Shown here piece by piece: positions 55,324 through 64,000 of a stretch of DNA of 64,000 nucleotides. Within the stretch, counting starts at the first letter, position 1. The number at the start of each line of letters is the position of its first letter. Made by a program: the position numbers and the translations under genes. The notes beneath the pieces are model-generated. The model saw only the letters and a program-made list of their open reading frames with translations, did not search any database and was not told the DNA's origin. Source of the stretch: Patella vulgata (taxonomy: Eukaryota; Mollusca; Gastropoda; Patellidae); assembly GCF_932274485.2 (NCBI RefSeq), contig NC_065886.2:38613501-38677500 (forward strand), written 5' to 3'.

Positions 55324-57249
55324 GAGGTTTAACGTCCACTCGACACAAACTAGGTCATTTCGGGACTAACACATGGTTCAATTTTATTTCAATAATTCGC
55401 ACGTGCGTAGGGGTCTTTAGCAGTGGGAGGAAACCGGATGACCCGGAGAAAACCCACGAGGTTGGACAGGCCACCCTACTCCTTGTCACGTACAACCGGG
55501 GAATCGAAACCCCGCCAGTTGACTCAATGACAGACCGTATGGTACAGCACAGCGCGCACGTGCTAACCATTCGGCCATCCAACCCCCCAAACGGAGCAAG
55601 AAATGGCGTACACAGGGTGGGTGGGGCGCCAGGCATCGTTGCCTTTGATGTAAAAGGTTTAGGTCATCTGATTTTACACACGTCTCAGTAGTAGGTCCTG
55701 AACTTTGGTATTGATTTGGCAGTCGGGGCATATAATGGCCCCGGCATCACCAACCTCTGCACGTCGTCAACAATGGCACCGTAAAGGAACATATTTATTT
55801 AGACATTGTTGACTTCTTGATTATCCTTAAACTTGCAGGAGCAGCTTTTAAGGAAACATTTTGACTTTAAATATTTCAAATAAATTACTCTTAAAGGCCC
55901 CTCCTGCGTAATAGGTCAGTTTCGGTGTGTTGAAATTAAGTCAATTACGTTTCCAAGGAATGTGTGACCGCGAATCCGGATTCTTGACCTTTTTCATACA
56001 ATAAGTCAAATAATCTCGTAACCGTGACAGAACATATTGTATGGTTTGAATAAACCAGTGTTTTGGCATGAGCGTTGCATCCCGGTATACGCATCTGTTT
56101 TCACACCGAAAAGTACCTTCAAGCATTGGGAAACGACGCCATCCGACCGAGTTTGTATCAAACCGACTCATGACTCGTATTCACAGATATAATTTTGTAC
56201 AGGTGCGGCCCTTCGTCTTTTCGCGGGTGGACAAACGCCATACACTGTGCTATGTGGGAAATTTTGTTCGGATCGCGGCGCTACGGCTTACTCTTATATC
56301 GAATTCCAAATGCCAAGGATTCTTTTTAGTGCATGCCAATATGTACCCTGGACCTCGTTTTTTTCGTCCCATACCAACTCATACTCCTCGCAGTGTTTCG
56401 TTTGATTAGAGCTAATCCCACTACTCACTGCTGTAAAGAAGGCAAATTCTTGTTCTAAATTATGACTGGTCAATAGTCCGATTAACAACCAATAGCGAAC
56501 TGCGTAACAATACCAAACACAGCTCCAAATTGGACCAAGTATGTTTACATAACGTTACGTCATGACTCACGATTTTATTATGCCCAATTAACCAGTGCAT
56601 AGCAGAATATTGCAGAAAAACTAATTGTGACGAACGAGGCTACCAGCACGGACATAATGTAAACAATACTGTTTTGAGTCGAACAACACTTTCACTGTTT
56701 TTAACACCTGAAATTACTGTCCATAGTTTTATGAAAGGCCCCTGATTAAAAGAAGGGCTGTCATGTTGCTGTGCTTGGGGATATAATTGATTGAACGGGA
56801 TGAATAGACACGCTCCCTCAAAAGCGCAAGTATCAGAAGCTAATCCAGCAATGGCCAGCGAGAGATTTCTCGGGCCATTGCTTCAGGAATATGATACCAA
56901 CTAGGCCCGAGAAAGAGTTGATTCTTATTTGAATTGGGCTATGGTATGATAATTTAGCCAGTGTGGTTATAATCGAAGCGTGTGTGGGCGTTCACTGCGA
57001 TATACTTTGTCACGATTAGTTGTAATATGCCAGGATTAGCTAAGATGGACATTAACAGGGACAATTGCTATCGAATTGTTTCGGTCTATTATCAAAAGGA
57101 TAAAGATAGTCAATAAAATATAAATATTTACCCGCAAGCTTCAGAAAGCGTGAGGCCGGAACTTTTGTATTGGGAATCATTCGTAGGATCGCAGCTTTTA
57201 ACAGAGCTTGTACTACATTCTGCATCTATGATGGACTTGGTGTTGAGAA
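53327..57249 (-). CDS. 6C-D: six-cysteine family gene, exons 2-4 (exon 1 not found)
   Basis: Minus-strand exons 57132-57249 (118 nt), 53679-53782 (104 nt) and 53327-53403 (77 nt), all with GT/AG signals. Phases fit the family: 1 into exon 2, then 2 and 1. The coded part is 38, 34 and 24 full codons plus the split ones, ending TAA. It has the core cysteine pattern: CSTSSVKSC (x7), LSEAC at the exon end, KACLQSRGC (x5), GYKC at the next exon end, then DGCTMTVSMSLMLISTFL as hydrophobic tail. A signal-peptide exon of about 34 nt is expected upstream of 57250 but none in the remaining window passes the start, hydrophobicity and phase tests; it may lie beyond 64000 or have diverged. Function unknown. 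Confidence 0.8.
53477..53526. repeat. (AT)n microsatellite in 6C-D intron 3
   Basis: About 25 units of AT between exons 4 and 3, making up a fifth of a 275-nt intron. Confidence 0.9.
53679..53782 (-). CDS. 6C-D exon 3
   Basis: 104 nt, acceptor TTATTTTGAATAG, donor GTAAGA. It codes ILNRYKACLQSRGC and ends ERTSGYKC. Confidence 0.82.
54045..54318 (+). mobile_element. SINE-B copy in 6C-D intron 2
   Basis: Plus orientation with box B GTGGTTTCGATTCCCCGCC and body. The 3' part (GAAATAAAAT...GTGTCGAGTGG) is present twice in tandem. Confidence 0.8.
54320..55260. other. 6C-D intron 2, no feature recognised
   Basis: Short ORFs without domain character. No transposon end or exon could be supported. 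Confidence 0.4.
55263..55590 (-). mobile_element. SINE-B with long (GA)n tail
   Basis: (GA)n at 55263-55320 joined to a full minus-oriented SINE-B: GAGGTTTAACGTCCACTCG, body, box B GGGGAATCGAAACCCCGCC, head AACCATTCGGCCATCC. It closely resembles the copy at 3560-3830. Confidence 0.87.
56225..56370 (-). mobile_element. SINE-A fragment
   Basis: Body words GCCATACACTGTGCTATG and TATCGAATTCCAAATGCC, cut at about 56370 by the dispersed repeat. Confidence 0.7.
56372..56515 (-). repeat. dispersed repeat, partner of 32655-32795
   Basis: Inverted copy with CGCAGTGTTTCGTTTGATTA and TGGTCAATAGTCCGATTAAC. Confidence 0.75.
57132..57249 (-). CDS. 6C-D exon 2
   Basis: 118 nt, acceptor CTTGACTTTTTCAG, donor GTAAAT. 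It codes LNTKSIIDAECSTSSVKSC and ends LSEAC. Confidence 0.8.
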
Positions 57250-57379
57250 CTGAAAAAGTCAAGCCGGTTCATGATATAAATGTAAATTATGTTTTTAACC
57301 CATCGAGCCAACTACCCTATGTGATATCTCCTGTCCACTCTCCTCATCTGGCTGTCCGTTAGTATTATTTTTTTTTGGG

Positions 57380-57613
57380 GGGGGGGCAGTAACTGAGTCA
57401 ACGGGCGTGGTTTTGAATCGCCGGTTGTACGTGACAAGGAGTAGGGTCGCCTGTCCAACCTCGTGTGTTTTCTCAGGGTCCCCCGGTTTCCTCCAAATAC
57501 GAAAGACCCCTACGCGCAAGCGAATTATTTAAATAAAAAATTAAACCACGTTAGTCCCGAAATGACCAAGGTTGTGTCGAGTGGGCTTTAAACCCCATCT
57601 CTCTCTCTCTCTC
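57380..57613 (+). mobile_element. SINE-B with (TC)n tail
   Basis: Plus orientation; head missing, box B degraded (GTGGTTTTGAATCGCCGG), body, tail GTGTCGAGTGGGCTTTAAAC then (CT)n. Confidence 0.8.
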
Positions 57614-57734
57614 CGTGGGCATTTTAGATTGTCTGCTTCATCCTAGACAGTGGCGGCTCTGGCCACCTGTGGTAGGAGGGGCAACGGCGCGAGCTTCAAC
57701 TAGGAGTATGGGGGCCTTCCCCAGAATTTTTGAA

Positions 57735-58960
57735 ACATTGACTGCCGGAAATGCACTCTGGTAGTATTTCAGGTACTGATCGATTAGATAAATAGAACTG
57801 ACCAGATACCGCCTGTCGCCCGACCACTAGTTTATCCGACCAGATTGGAAAGTGTCAAACCAACAGACCTGCGAACCTCATGAGCGTCAAGGTAGCGGAT
57901 GGGGGTATGGGGGGACATCACCTAGAAATTTGTTAAAAATAGACAGCCTGAAATGCAGTCTGACAGTATTCAGGCACCGATTGTCGAGATAGAGTTGACC
58001 AAATACCGTCTGTCGCCTGCTCACTAGTGGAAAGTGTCAAACGAACGGACTTGCGAACTTCAACGAAGCCCTCGAAATGCAGTCTGGCAGTATTTCAGGC
58101 ACTGGTCGTCGAGATAAATAGAGCCTACCAGATACCGCCTGACGAAAAATCACTAGTTTATCCGACCAGAAAGTGTCAAACGAACGGAGTGAGTGAATCA
58201 AGGTGAATGAATATTTTAGCGACGATATTTTGAAAAATAGATTGCCGGAAATGCAGTCTGGCAGTATTCAGACACTGGTCGTCGAGATAAATAGAACTGA
58301 TCAGATACTGTCTATGTAACACTATCTTAGTATAACAGAGACCAGTTTCGTACATATATGATTTATTTACATTGGAACAGAATATAACACATCTACATAA
58401 TTACAACAGCAATACATGTACTTAAACTATATAAGAACTAGTCTACATCGAGGACTAGACTACGACAGGAACACATCTAACAATATTAAATCCACCATTC
58501 TGCCCCTCTGCCAAGGCAGCGGCTGAACTCGGGTGAGTCCATACACTCGTCCACGCCTCTCTTCTCCTCCCCGCTCCTCTCTGTCTAACTATCAGCAAAC
58601 GCCTGGTTATATAGCCCCAATTGCACTGCGTATTTCCTTTGAAGTCATTATCAGGTCATGGTATGATTACTGACCAGTGCATATTCCTTTGAATTAATGC
58701 AGAGAGTGTGCATAGATCATATGTAGTTTGTAAATGACATGAGATTAATTACATGTTTAATTAGAACGTGACTAAACAGAAGTATACAGAGTTGAAAAGT
58801 CGACATCGTCCATTATCAAAACCAGCTTAGGTCAATAAGTTCGCAGAATCTAAATAATAGTTCGTATTTTATAAAGTAGAAAATTAAGCACTTTGTCACA
58901 TCTGTCGCCAAATCCCATAGAGGGGGGTGTCAAACAAACGGAGTGAGCGAATCAAAGTGA
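57735..58960. repeat. minisatellite, about 170 bp unit, split by an LTR
   Basis: Four copies of a unit with GAAATGCAGTCTGGCAGTAT, TCGAGATAAATAGA, CCAGATACCGCCTGTCGCC and AAAGTGTCAAACGAACGGA. The fourth copy is cut at 58314 and resumes at 58901 after the inserted LTR. Confidence 0.8.
58315..58900. mobile_element. solo LTR
   Basis: 586 bp beginning TGTAACAC and ending TTGTCACA, inserted cleanly into one minisatellite unit. Flanks TCTA and TCTG suggest a short target duplication. There is no internal coding part. It differs from the Gypsy and BEL/Pao LTRs in this window, so it comes from a third LTR family. Orientation not determined. Confidence 0.65.
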
Positions 58961-59334
58961 ATAAAAGACCTTGCAGCGATGAACCTATACCTCAAAACTA
59001 TGAGGATCGTAAAAGGCATTTCTCAAGTGGTTCACGGGTTATTGTTTAAAAGTAGGTTTACAACAGGATGTGTGCGGTAAGAAATCACTCGGACGTTAAA
59101 ACATGCAAGTTTATGACTGAGTTGGAATGTCGGATTTAATCACCGTAGAAGGTATTGATTACCGAAACATATCACAAATCGGGCTTGGCGCCGCCACTGC
59201 CCGTAGAACCACCAACTGATTTAATCACCTTAGAAGGATTACCGAAACTTATCACAAATTTTTTTTTTTTAAATTAGTTTTTGTTTTGGGGAGTGGGGTG
59301 GGGTGTGAAAGAAGTTAGCGTAAATGGTAAGACA

Positions 59335-59500
59335 ACTGTCTACACATGATAAGGCAAGTGAAATGAAATATTATTTCGAATTTCCTCTGTCCTTCACTAG
59401 TGACAAGGGAGGACCGATAAACTTACTCAGCCGGGATCATACACGGGACATCCAGGTTAACGTTATTACGCACTGAGCCCCCGTGCCGCCCCACCCACGT
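59335..59500 (-). mobile_element. SINE-A relic
   Basis: CACTAGTGACAAGGGAGG, ACTTACTCAGCCGGGATC and CACTGAGCCCCCGTG are the degraded head half of SINE-A in minus orientation. Confidence 0.5.
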
Positions 59501-59639
59501 CAACGTATCAATAATAAAACCAAAACGAACATTACTAACGGGCTTATCTTATCAAGATTAAATAAATAATATGATTCTTATATCGTTCTAAACTCCAAAC
59601 AAAGTCAGATCAAAGCGCACACAAAGTCAATTCTAAGTC

Positions 59640-60270
59640 ACTTCAGAGGTTTTTTTTTAATATTTAGAAAAACAGGAATGTCTTAAATTTAGATTTAAAT
59701 ATTAAAAATGTTGGAGCAGATTTTAAAGCTAACGGGAGGATATTCCACTTCAAGGCCACTGAAACTTCAAATGATTTTAAACCATTTTTTTTCAGTTTCC
59801 ACTTTGATGATAATGTAATGTATTGTTGAGATTGGGATCACAGAGGTCGTATTGACTGGTAAGGATTAACAAGTTCCTTTAAATATGAAGGAGAATTTCC
59901 ATGAATGCACTGATACACAACTGTTAAAATTTTTAATTCTATCCTTTCCCTTGTGCGCAGCCAGTGCAGAGAATTTAGTACTGGAGATATACTAAAACGT
60001 TTTGATGATTTGGAAACTAATCGAGCTGCCGAATTTTGTATTTTCTGTAGTTTTTGTTATAATTCAGATGAAATGCCTATAAGAAGACGGTTACAGTAAT
60101 CTAATTTTGATCAAATTAATTGTTGTACACGGGTTGCTGTGATTTCTGTCGTTAACACATGACGGATGTCATCATTTAGGTTTAATCTATCGCATGCCAT
60201 CCACGACTTTACAATGCATGTTTGAATGTTATTCAGGCTTTGGTGATGTGACAGTACAGGCAAGCTCTCA
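59640..60270 (-). mobile_element. CR1/L2-like LINE, reverse transcriptase C-terminal end
   Basis: Minus-strand frames give LDYCNRLLIGISSEL, QNSAARLVSKSSK, PVLNSLHWLRTRERIELKIL and CIHGNSPSYLKELVNPY, the conserved end of the RT of CR1/L2/Jockey-type LINEs. Interrupted by stops, so inactive; 5'-truncated as LINE copies usually are. Confidence 0.8.
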
Positions 60271-60274
60271 ATTA

Positions 60275-61318
60275 GGTGGTCGTTGGAATTCGATAGAAGA
60301 GTAGGAGTAGGTCGTCGTGCCGCTATCCGGGCAAAATTTGGAATTTAATATAAAAGTAGGCCGTTGCGCCACTGCAGAGCAAAATTCCCGTTAAAGCACA
60401 TTAATGGGGCTTAGTCGGAGCATTTCTTTTTATTGACGTAGACTGTTTTTGTCAACAATTGAAATAAATCCGTGTTCCTACGGCTACTGTAATGGTATCA
60501 CCTGTTGACAATGCAGCAGTATTTATATACTTGTAGCCTTCTCCGTAACTGTAACACATTGTTCTCCTTTAAACACCAAACAGAATGGGCATACACTCTT
60601 CTCTGCATCAGCATTCGTTTCTGCTGTTAACATGCGTAAATGGACCAATTTGGGAAAAAATGCGACGTCTGGTTGCCGATGTGACGTCACGGTAACGTCA
60701 TGCTGTTATAGAGACCAAAGCCCTGTATAGGGAAAGTAATGACAACTCATTAACAGGTGCCATTTTGGGTCCCAACTATGACGCCATAAAAACTATGACG
60801 CCATATCGTCATAATAATATAGCTTTATTGCAAAACGTTTTATTTTTTTCTTGGTATAACGTTTTACGTGTCCTAAATATGTCAGATAAAATCATACTCA
60901 AAATCGACCAAGGCAAAATGACAGGTTTAACAGAATTCAATTTGGCGTTCTTTGGGAACTATCGGAGAGCGATATCTCGTAATCAGTGTCTTTCAGTGGT
61001 TTTTAGGATAAATAATTTATTTTTATATTCCTCGAACACAGAATGGTTATGCAAGTGAAATGTGTCGAAAAATCGCATTTGACAAACATCAATTAAAAGA
61101 ATGTATTTGTCATTTGGTGGCGCGCATTTCTTTCCAAATCACAGCCAAATTTGGTAATATAATACCATTTAACAAAACAAAACACAAAAAAAGAAACAAC
61201 ATTAATTTGGTAATAAAAGGGCAGCGATGATCTCAAAAATTTAATTTCGAGAATTCTTGAGGGTAGAAATTCAAAATGGCCGGCATATAAACGCAATACT
61301 CTTTCCCCCCTCTGTTAA
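60275..61318. other. SINE debris and unrecognised DNA
   Basis: 60280-60410 holds pieces of the SINE-A body (CGGGCAAAATTTGGAATT). From 60760 to 61300 there are two short ORFs with no recognisable domain. Confidence 0.4.
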
Positions 61319-61320
61319 GT

Positions 61321-61602
61321 CTACGGAAGCGTAATAGGGCCATTAATTTATTCTTTTCTAAATTTTAAAACCTGTAAGTCAATAACTTGAAAATTCCGGG
61401 TAGTAAAAGGCCATACAAGAAAGATAATACGCCCACACAGCAGCCTTGACACAAATATAGGCTACCAGAAATGTAAGGGATATGTAACGGATAAAAGTAA
61501 CTAGTAACTTCAAGTTAGTATCTTGAAAATTCAAGTTAGTATCTTGAAAAATTGAAAATAGAATAATAAAAAAAAATATGTGGCCCTATTACACTTCCGT
61601 AG
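61321..61602. mobile_element. 282-bp MITE with 22-bp inverted ends
   Basis: CTACGGAAGCGTAATAGGGC at the left and the complement (one mismatch) at 61581-61602. There is no ORF. Confidence 0.75.
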
Positions 61603-61699
61603 ATTATTCTGTCCAAAATACCAAAGAAATAACTAACTGGACGTCAAGTCTTATTTTTTTCCACTCTAAAATTAACTGTGAAATCACAGAAGAGTAAAA

Positions 61700-62032
61700 A
61701 TGAAATGGGGTTTAGCGTCCTATTGTTCTGCTACTAAACTGGGCTAATGAAGACGGGCATACGCCATACAGTGTGCTATGAGGGAAATTTTGCCGGGCAG
61801 CGGCACTACGGCCTACTCTTATATCGAATTCCAAATTCTAGGGGATCTTTTACGTGCACGCCAATGTTTTTCGTACCATCCGAACGACTAGACAGCTGTC
61901 CTTGTCAGACCCTCCGTCCTGCATCACTGACAAGGGGAAACCACTCCGGAAAATCTGGATGTACTTTCTCGGCCTATGCAGGGATCGAACACCCGACCTA
62001 GCGAGCCAGCGTCTCACCCACTTAGCCATTTG
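61700..62032 (-). mobile_element. SINE-A copy
   Basis: Nearly complete, minus orientation, from ATGGGGTTTAGCGTCC to the head CTCACCCACTTAGCC; box B GGGATCGAACACCC. Confidence 0.85.
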
Positions 62033-62414
62033 ATGTTGGTATATTATAATGTAGGTCTATATATTTGTGAAAAAATAAATGTTGACTATTTTTTACTTAA
62101 TAAACAGAGAAGATACCGAATTTCAAATTGGGATATAGACCATAAAATATAGATATATAATGTAATCCTATATTTTATTACAAATAAATTTGTGCTTTTT
62201 TTTTCTCTGAAATAAACATTGAAAAACAGCATTGTAAATTGTAAAGAAGAGTATCTGATATAAGTAGTTATTAAAAAAAATATGATATAGGTCTATAATA
62301 TAAGTATTTTTTTTTTTTTTTTAAAAAGAAAATAGAATATAGGCCTCTGCAATGACAGATGTTTATTAATAAAAATACCCCACAAAAAATAACTTATATA
62401 TAGGCCTATATGTC

Positions 62415-62825
62415 TTTGAACTTTTCTAAAATTACTAGAAATCGGACGCAAATATAGGCCTATATATGTGAATAGCCTAAGAATAATAATAATAATAAAG
62501 ACTCTAAAATTACTTTTCTAAAATTACTAGAAATCGGACGCAAATATAGGCCTATAGTATAGTATATGCGAATAAAGACCTAAAATTACAGCTTATACTG
62601 ACCACAAGACGAAAGAAAAAAATATAACTGAACAATACATCATGAGTTTTTTTCCTCTAAAATTAACTTTTCTAAAATTACTAGAAATCGGACGCAAATA
62701 TAGGCCTATAGTATAGTATATGCGAATAAAGACCTAAAATTACAGCTTATACTGACCACAAGACGAAAGAAAAAAATATAACTGAACAATACATCATGAG
62801 TTTTTTTCCTCTAAAATTAACTGTG
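62415..62825. repeat. 154-bp tandem duplication in AT-rich DNA
   Basis: 62515-62668 and 62669-62822 appear almost identical (AAATTACTAGAAATCGGACG to CTCTAAAATTAACT). A third partial copy starts at about 62425. Confidence 0.85.
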
Positions 62826-62829
62826 AAAT

Positions 62830-64000
62830 TACAGAAAAGTAAAAGAAGAAAATGGTGTAAGGCCTATATATTTCTAACGAATAAATTTGGACGGCTTTGT
62901 ATTTAATTAACATTGAAATACAAAATTTTAAATTGTAAAGAAGAAAATGGGATACAGGCTTGTAAAATATAGTTATGTAATGTAATCCTATATTTTAAAA
63001 AAGACAAATTTGTGCTGTTTTCTTTGAAATTAACACTGAAAACACAGAGTTGTAAATTGAAAAAGAGAAAATGGTATAAAGGCCTATAATGTAAGTAGTT
63101 TTTTTTTTTTAAAGAATATGATATAGGCCTATAACATTAAAAAAGGAAAATAGGATAAAGGCCCGTGAAGTGAAATGCTTTTATTAAACAATATACAGTT
63201 TCCATAATTACAGTAGACTATGGAGAAAATATACGACCCCCCCGAAAAAAATAACTTCTATATCTTTAAACTTTTCTAAAATACAACTGCGCATTTGATG
63301 CAAATCTTTTTATGTATACATAGGCTCTAGAATTACAGACTATGAAGATCATATTATGTAAGATCACACAAAATAACTTCTATATAACTTGACCCTTTTT
63401 TCTCTAAAATACTGAATAGTAGACAAAGAAATTGGGATATTTATATAAAGATCCTAAAAGGTAAAAAAATAAAGTAGAATATAGGTTTAGATGTGTGTAT
63501 GTATGTAGAAAAAGCTATAAAATTACATATTAGGATAAAGAAGAGCACACAAAAAAAATAGCGGAACAGTATTTAAATTTGAATATTGTAATGCGCCACT
63601 GCAAAGACAAATTGGTAGTGTAAATACTGCTCCCACTTTTATTATTTTATCATCGGCACTGCATGTCAATAGATATTATGTACGGTTTTTTTTACCTAAG
63701 GACATGATACAGTTTTGGTATTCATAAATATTTAAAATATAGTATAAAATTCTGGACGAATACAACTGGTTGATTTCCAAACAATTTTAAAATCCAAAAT
63801 CAAAACTGTAGCTTAAATAACAAGGGGTGGCATCTTAAATTTTCTTTTTCGTCATTTGATTTTATTTTTTTCCACACAATAGCGACATTTTATGGTTATT
63901 TCAGAATTCAATTATATAGTTTCTCTGCCACAAAAATTAAATATAACAGATTATGGAAAAATGGCATATTTTGGAAAAATTGAAGATTTGTTAAGTTATG
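62830..64000. other. AT-rich DNA, no gene seen
   Basis: Many scattered TATAGGCCTATA-like words and A/T runs, probably further decayed copies of the preceding repeat. No ORF or exon was found. Confidence 0.5.

Noticed and set aside
55941-56171. Minus-strand ORF with ECENRCVY-like cysteines upstream of 6C-D exon 3
   Set aside because: Tested as an alternative 6C exon; cysteine spacing and splice phases do not fit, and the true exon 2 is at 57132.

Overview
This window looks like intron-rich, AT-rich nuclear DNA of an invertebrate, most likely a mollusc. The evidence is split genes with GT/AG introns and TATA-box promoters, tRNA-headed SINEs with ATTTC or CT tails, LTR elements of the Gypsy and BEL/Pao groups, Tc1 and piggyBac DNA transposons, and CR1/L2-like LINE pieces. 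The phylum is an inference and I cannot name the species.

No host gene here has a long ORF; the host genes are built from exons of 34 to 257 bases that only appear when splice sites and phases are followed. The main result is a family of small secreted six-cysteine proteins (called 6C here). 6C-A (minus strand, 7781 to 970, 119 aa) and 6C-B (plus strand, 13286 to 16562, 100 aa) are complete four-exon genes. 6C-D (minus, 57249 to 53327) has exons 2-4, with exon 1 not found. 6C-C (minus, 32161 to 31123) is a decayed copy. All have intron phases 1-2-1 where testable and a last exon of exactly 77 nt. They encode a signal peptide, the pattern C-x6/7-C...C | C-x5-C-x17-20-C, and a hydrophobic C-terminal tail that resembles a GPI-anchor signal.

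Between 6C-B and 6C-C lies a complete six-exon minus-strand gene (29462 to 18780, 335 aa) for a secreted protein with two C-type lectin domains and a PAN/apple-like domain. Its 5.4-kb first intron holds a degraded piggyBac element with a Tc1-like element inside it. Together the genes resemble a cluster of secreted or cell-surface recognition proteins; that role is inferred.

Layout: 1-850 minisatellites; 855-7856 6C-A, with a 1.1-kb foldback element, a BEL/Pao fossil and SINEs in its introns; 7.9-13.2 kb intergenic with MITEs; 13.2-16.7 kb 6C-B; 18.7-29.6 kb lectin-PAN gene; 31.1-32.2 kb 6C-C relic with a LINE piece; 34.4-40.0 kb Gypsy element; 40.15-46.6 kb BEL/Pao element in the opposite orientation; 46.6-53.3 kb repeats; 53.3-57.3 kb 6C-D; 57.3-64 kb minisatellite with a solo LTR, a LINE piece, a MITE, a SINE and AT-rich repeats. 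Three tRNA-type SINE families (called A, B and C here) are scattered throughout and share a tail core GGACGTTAAAC.
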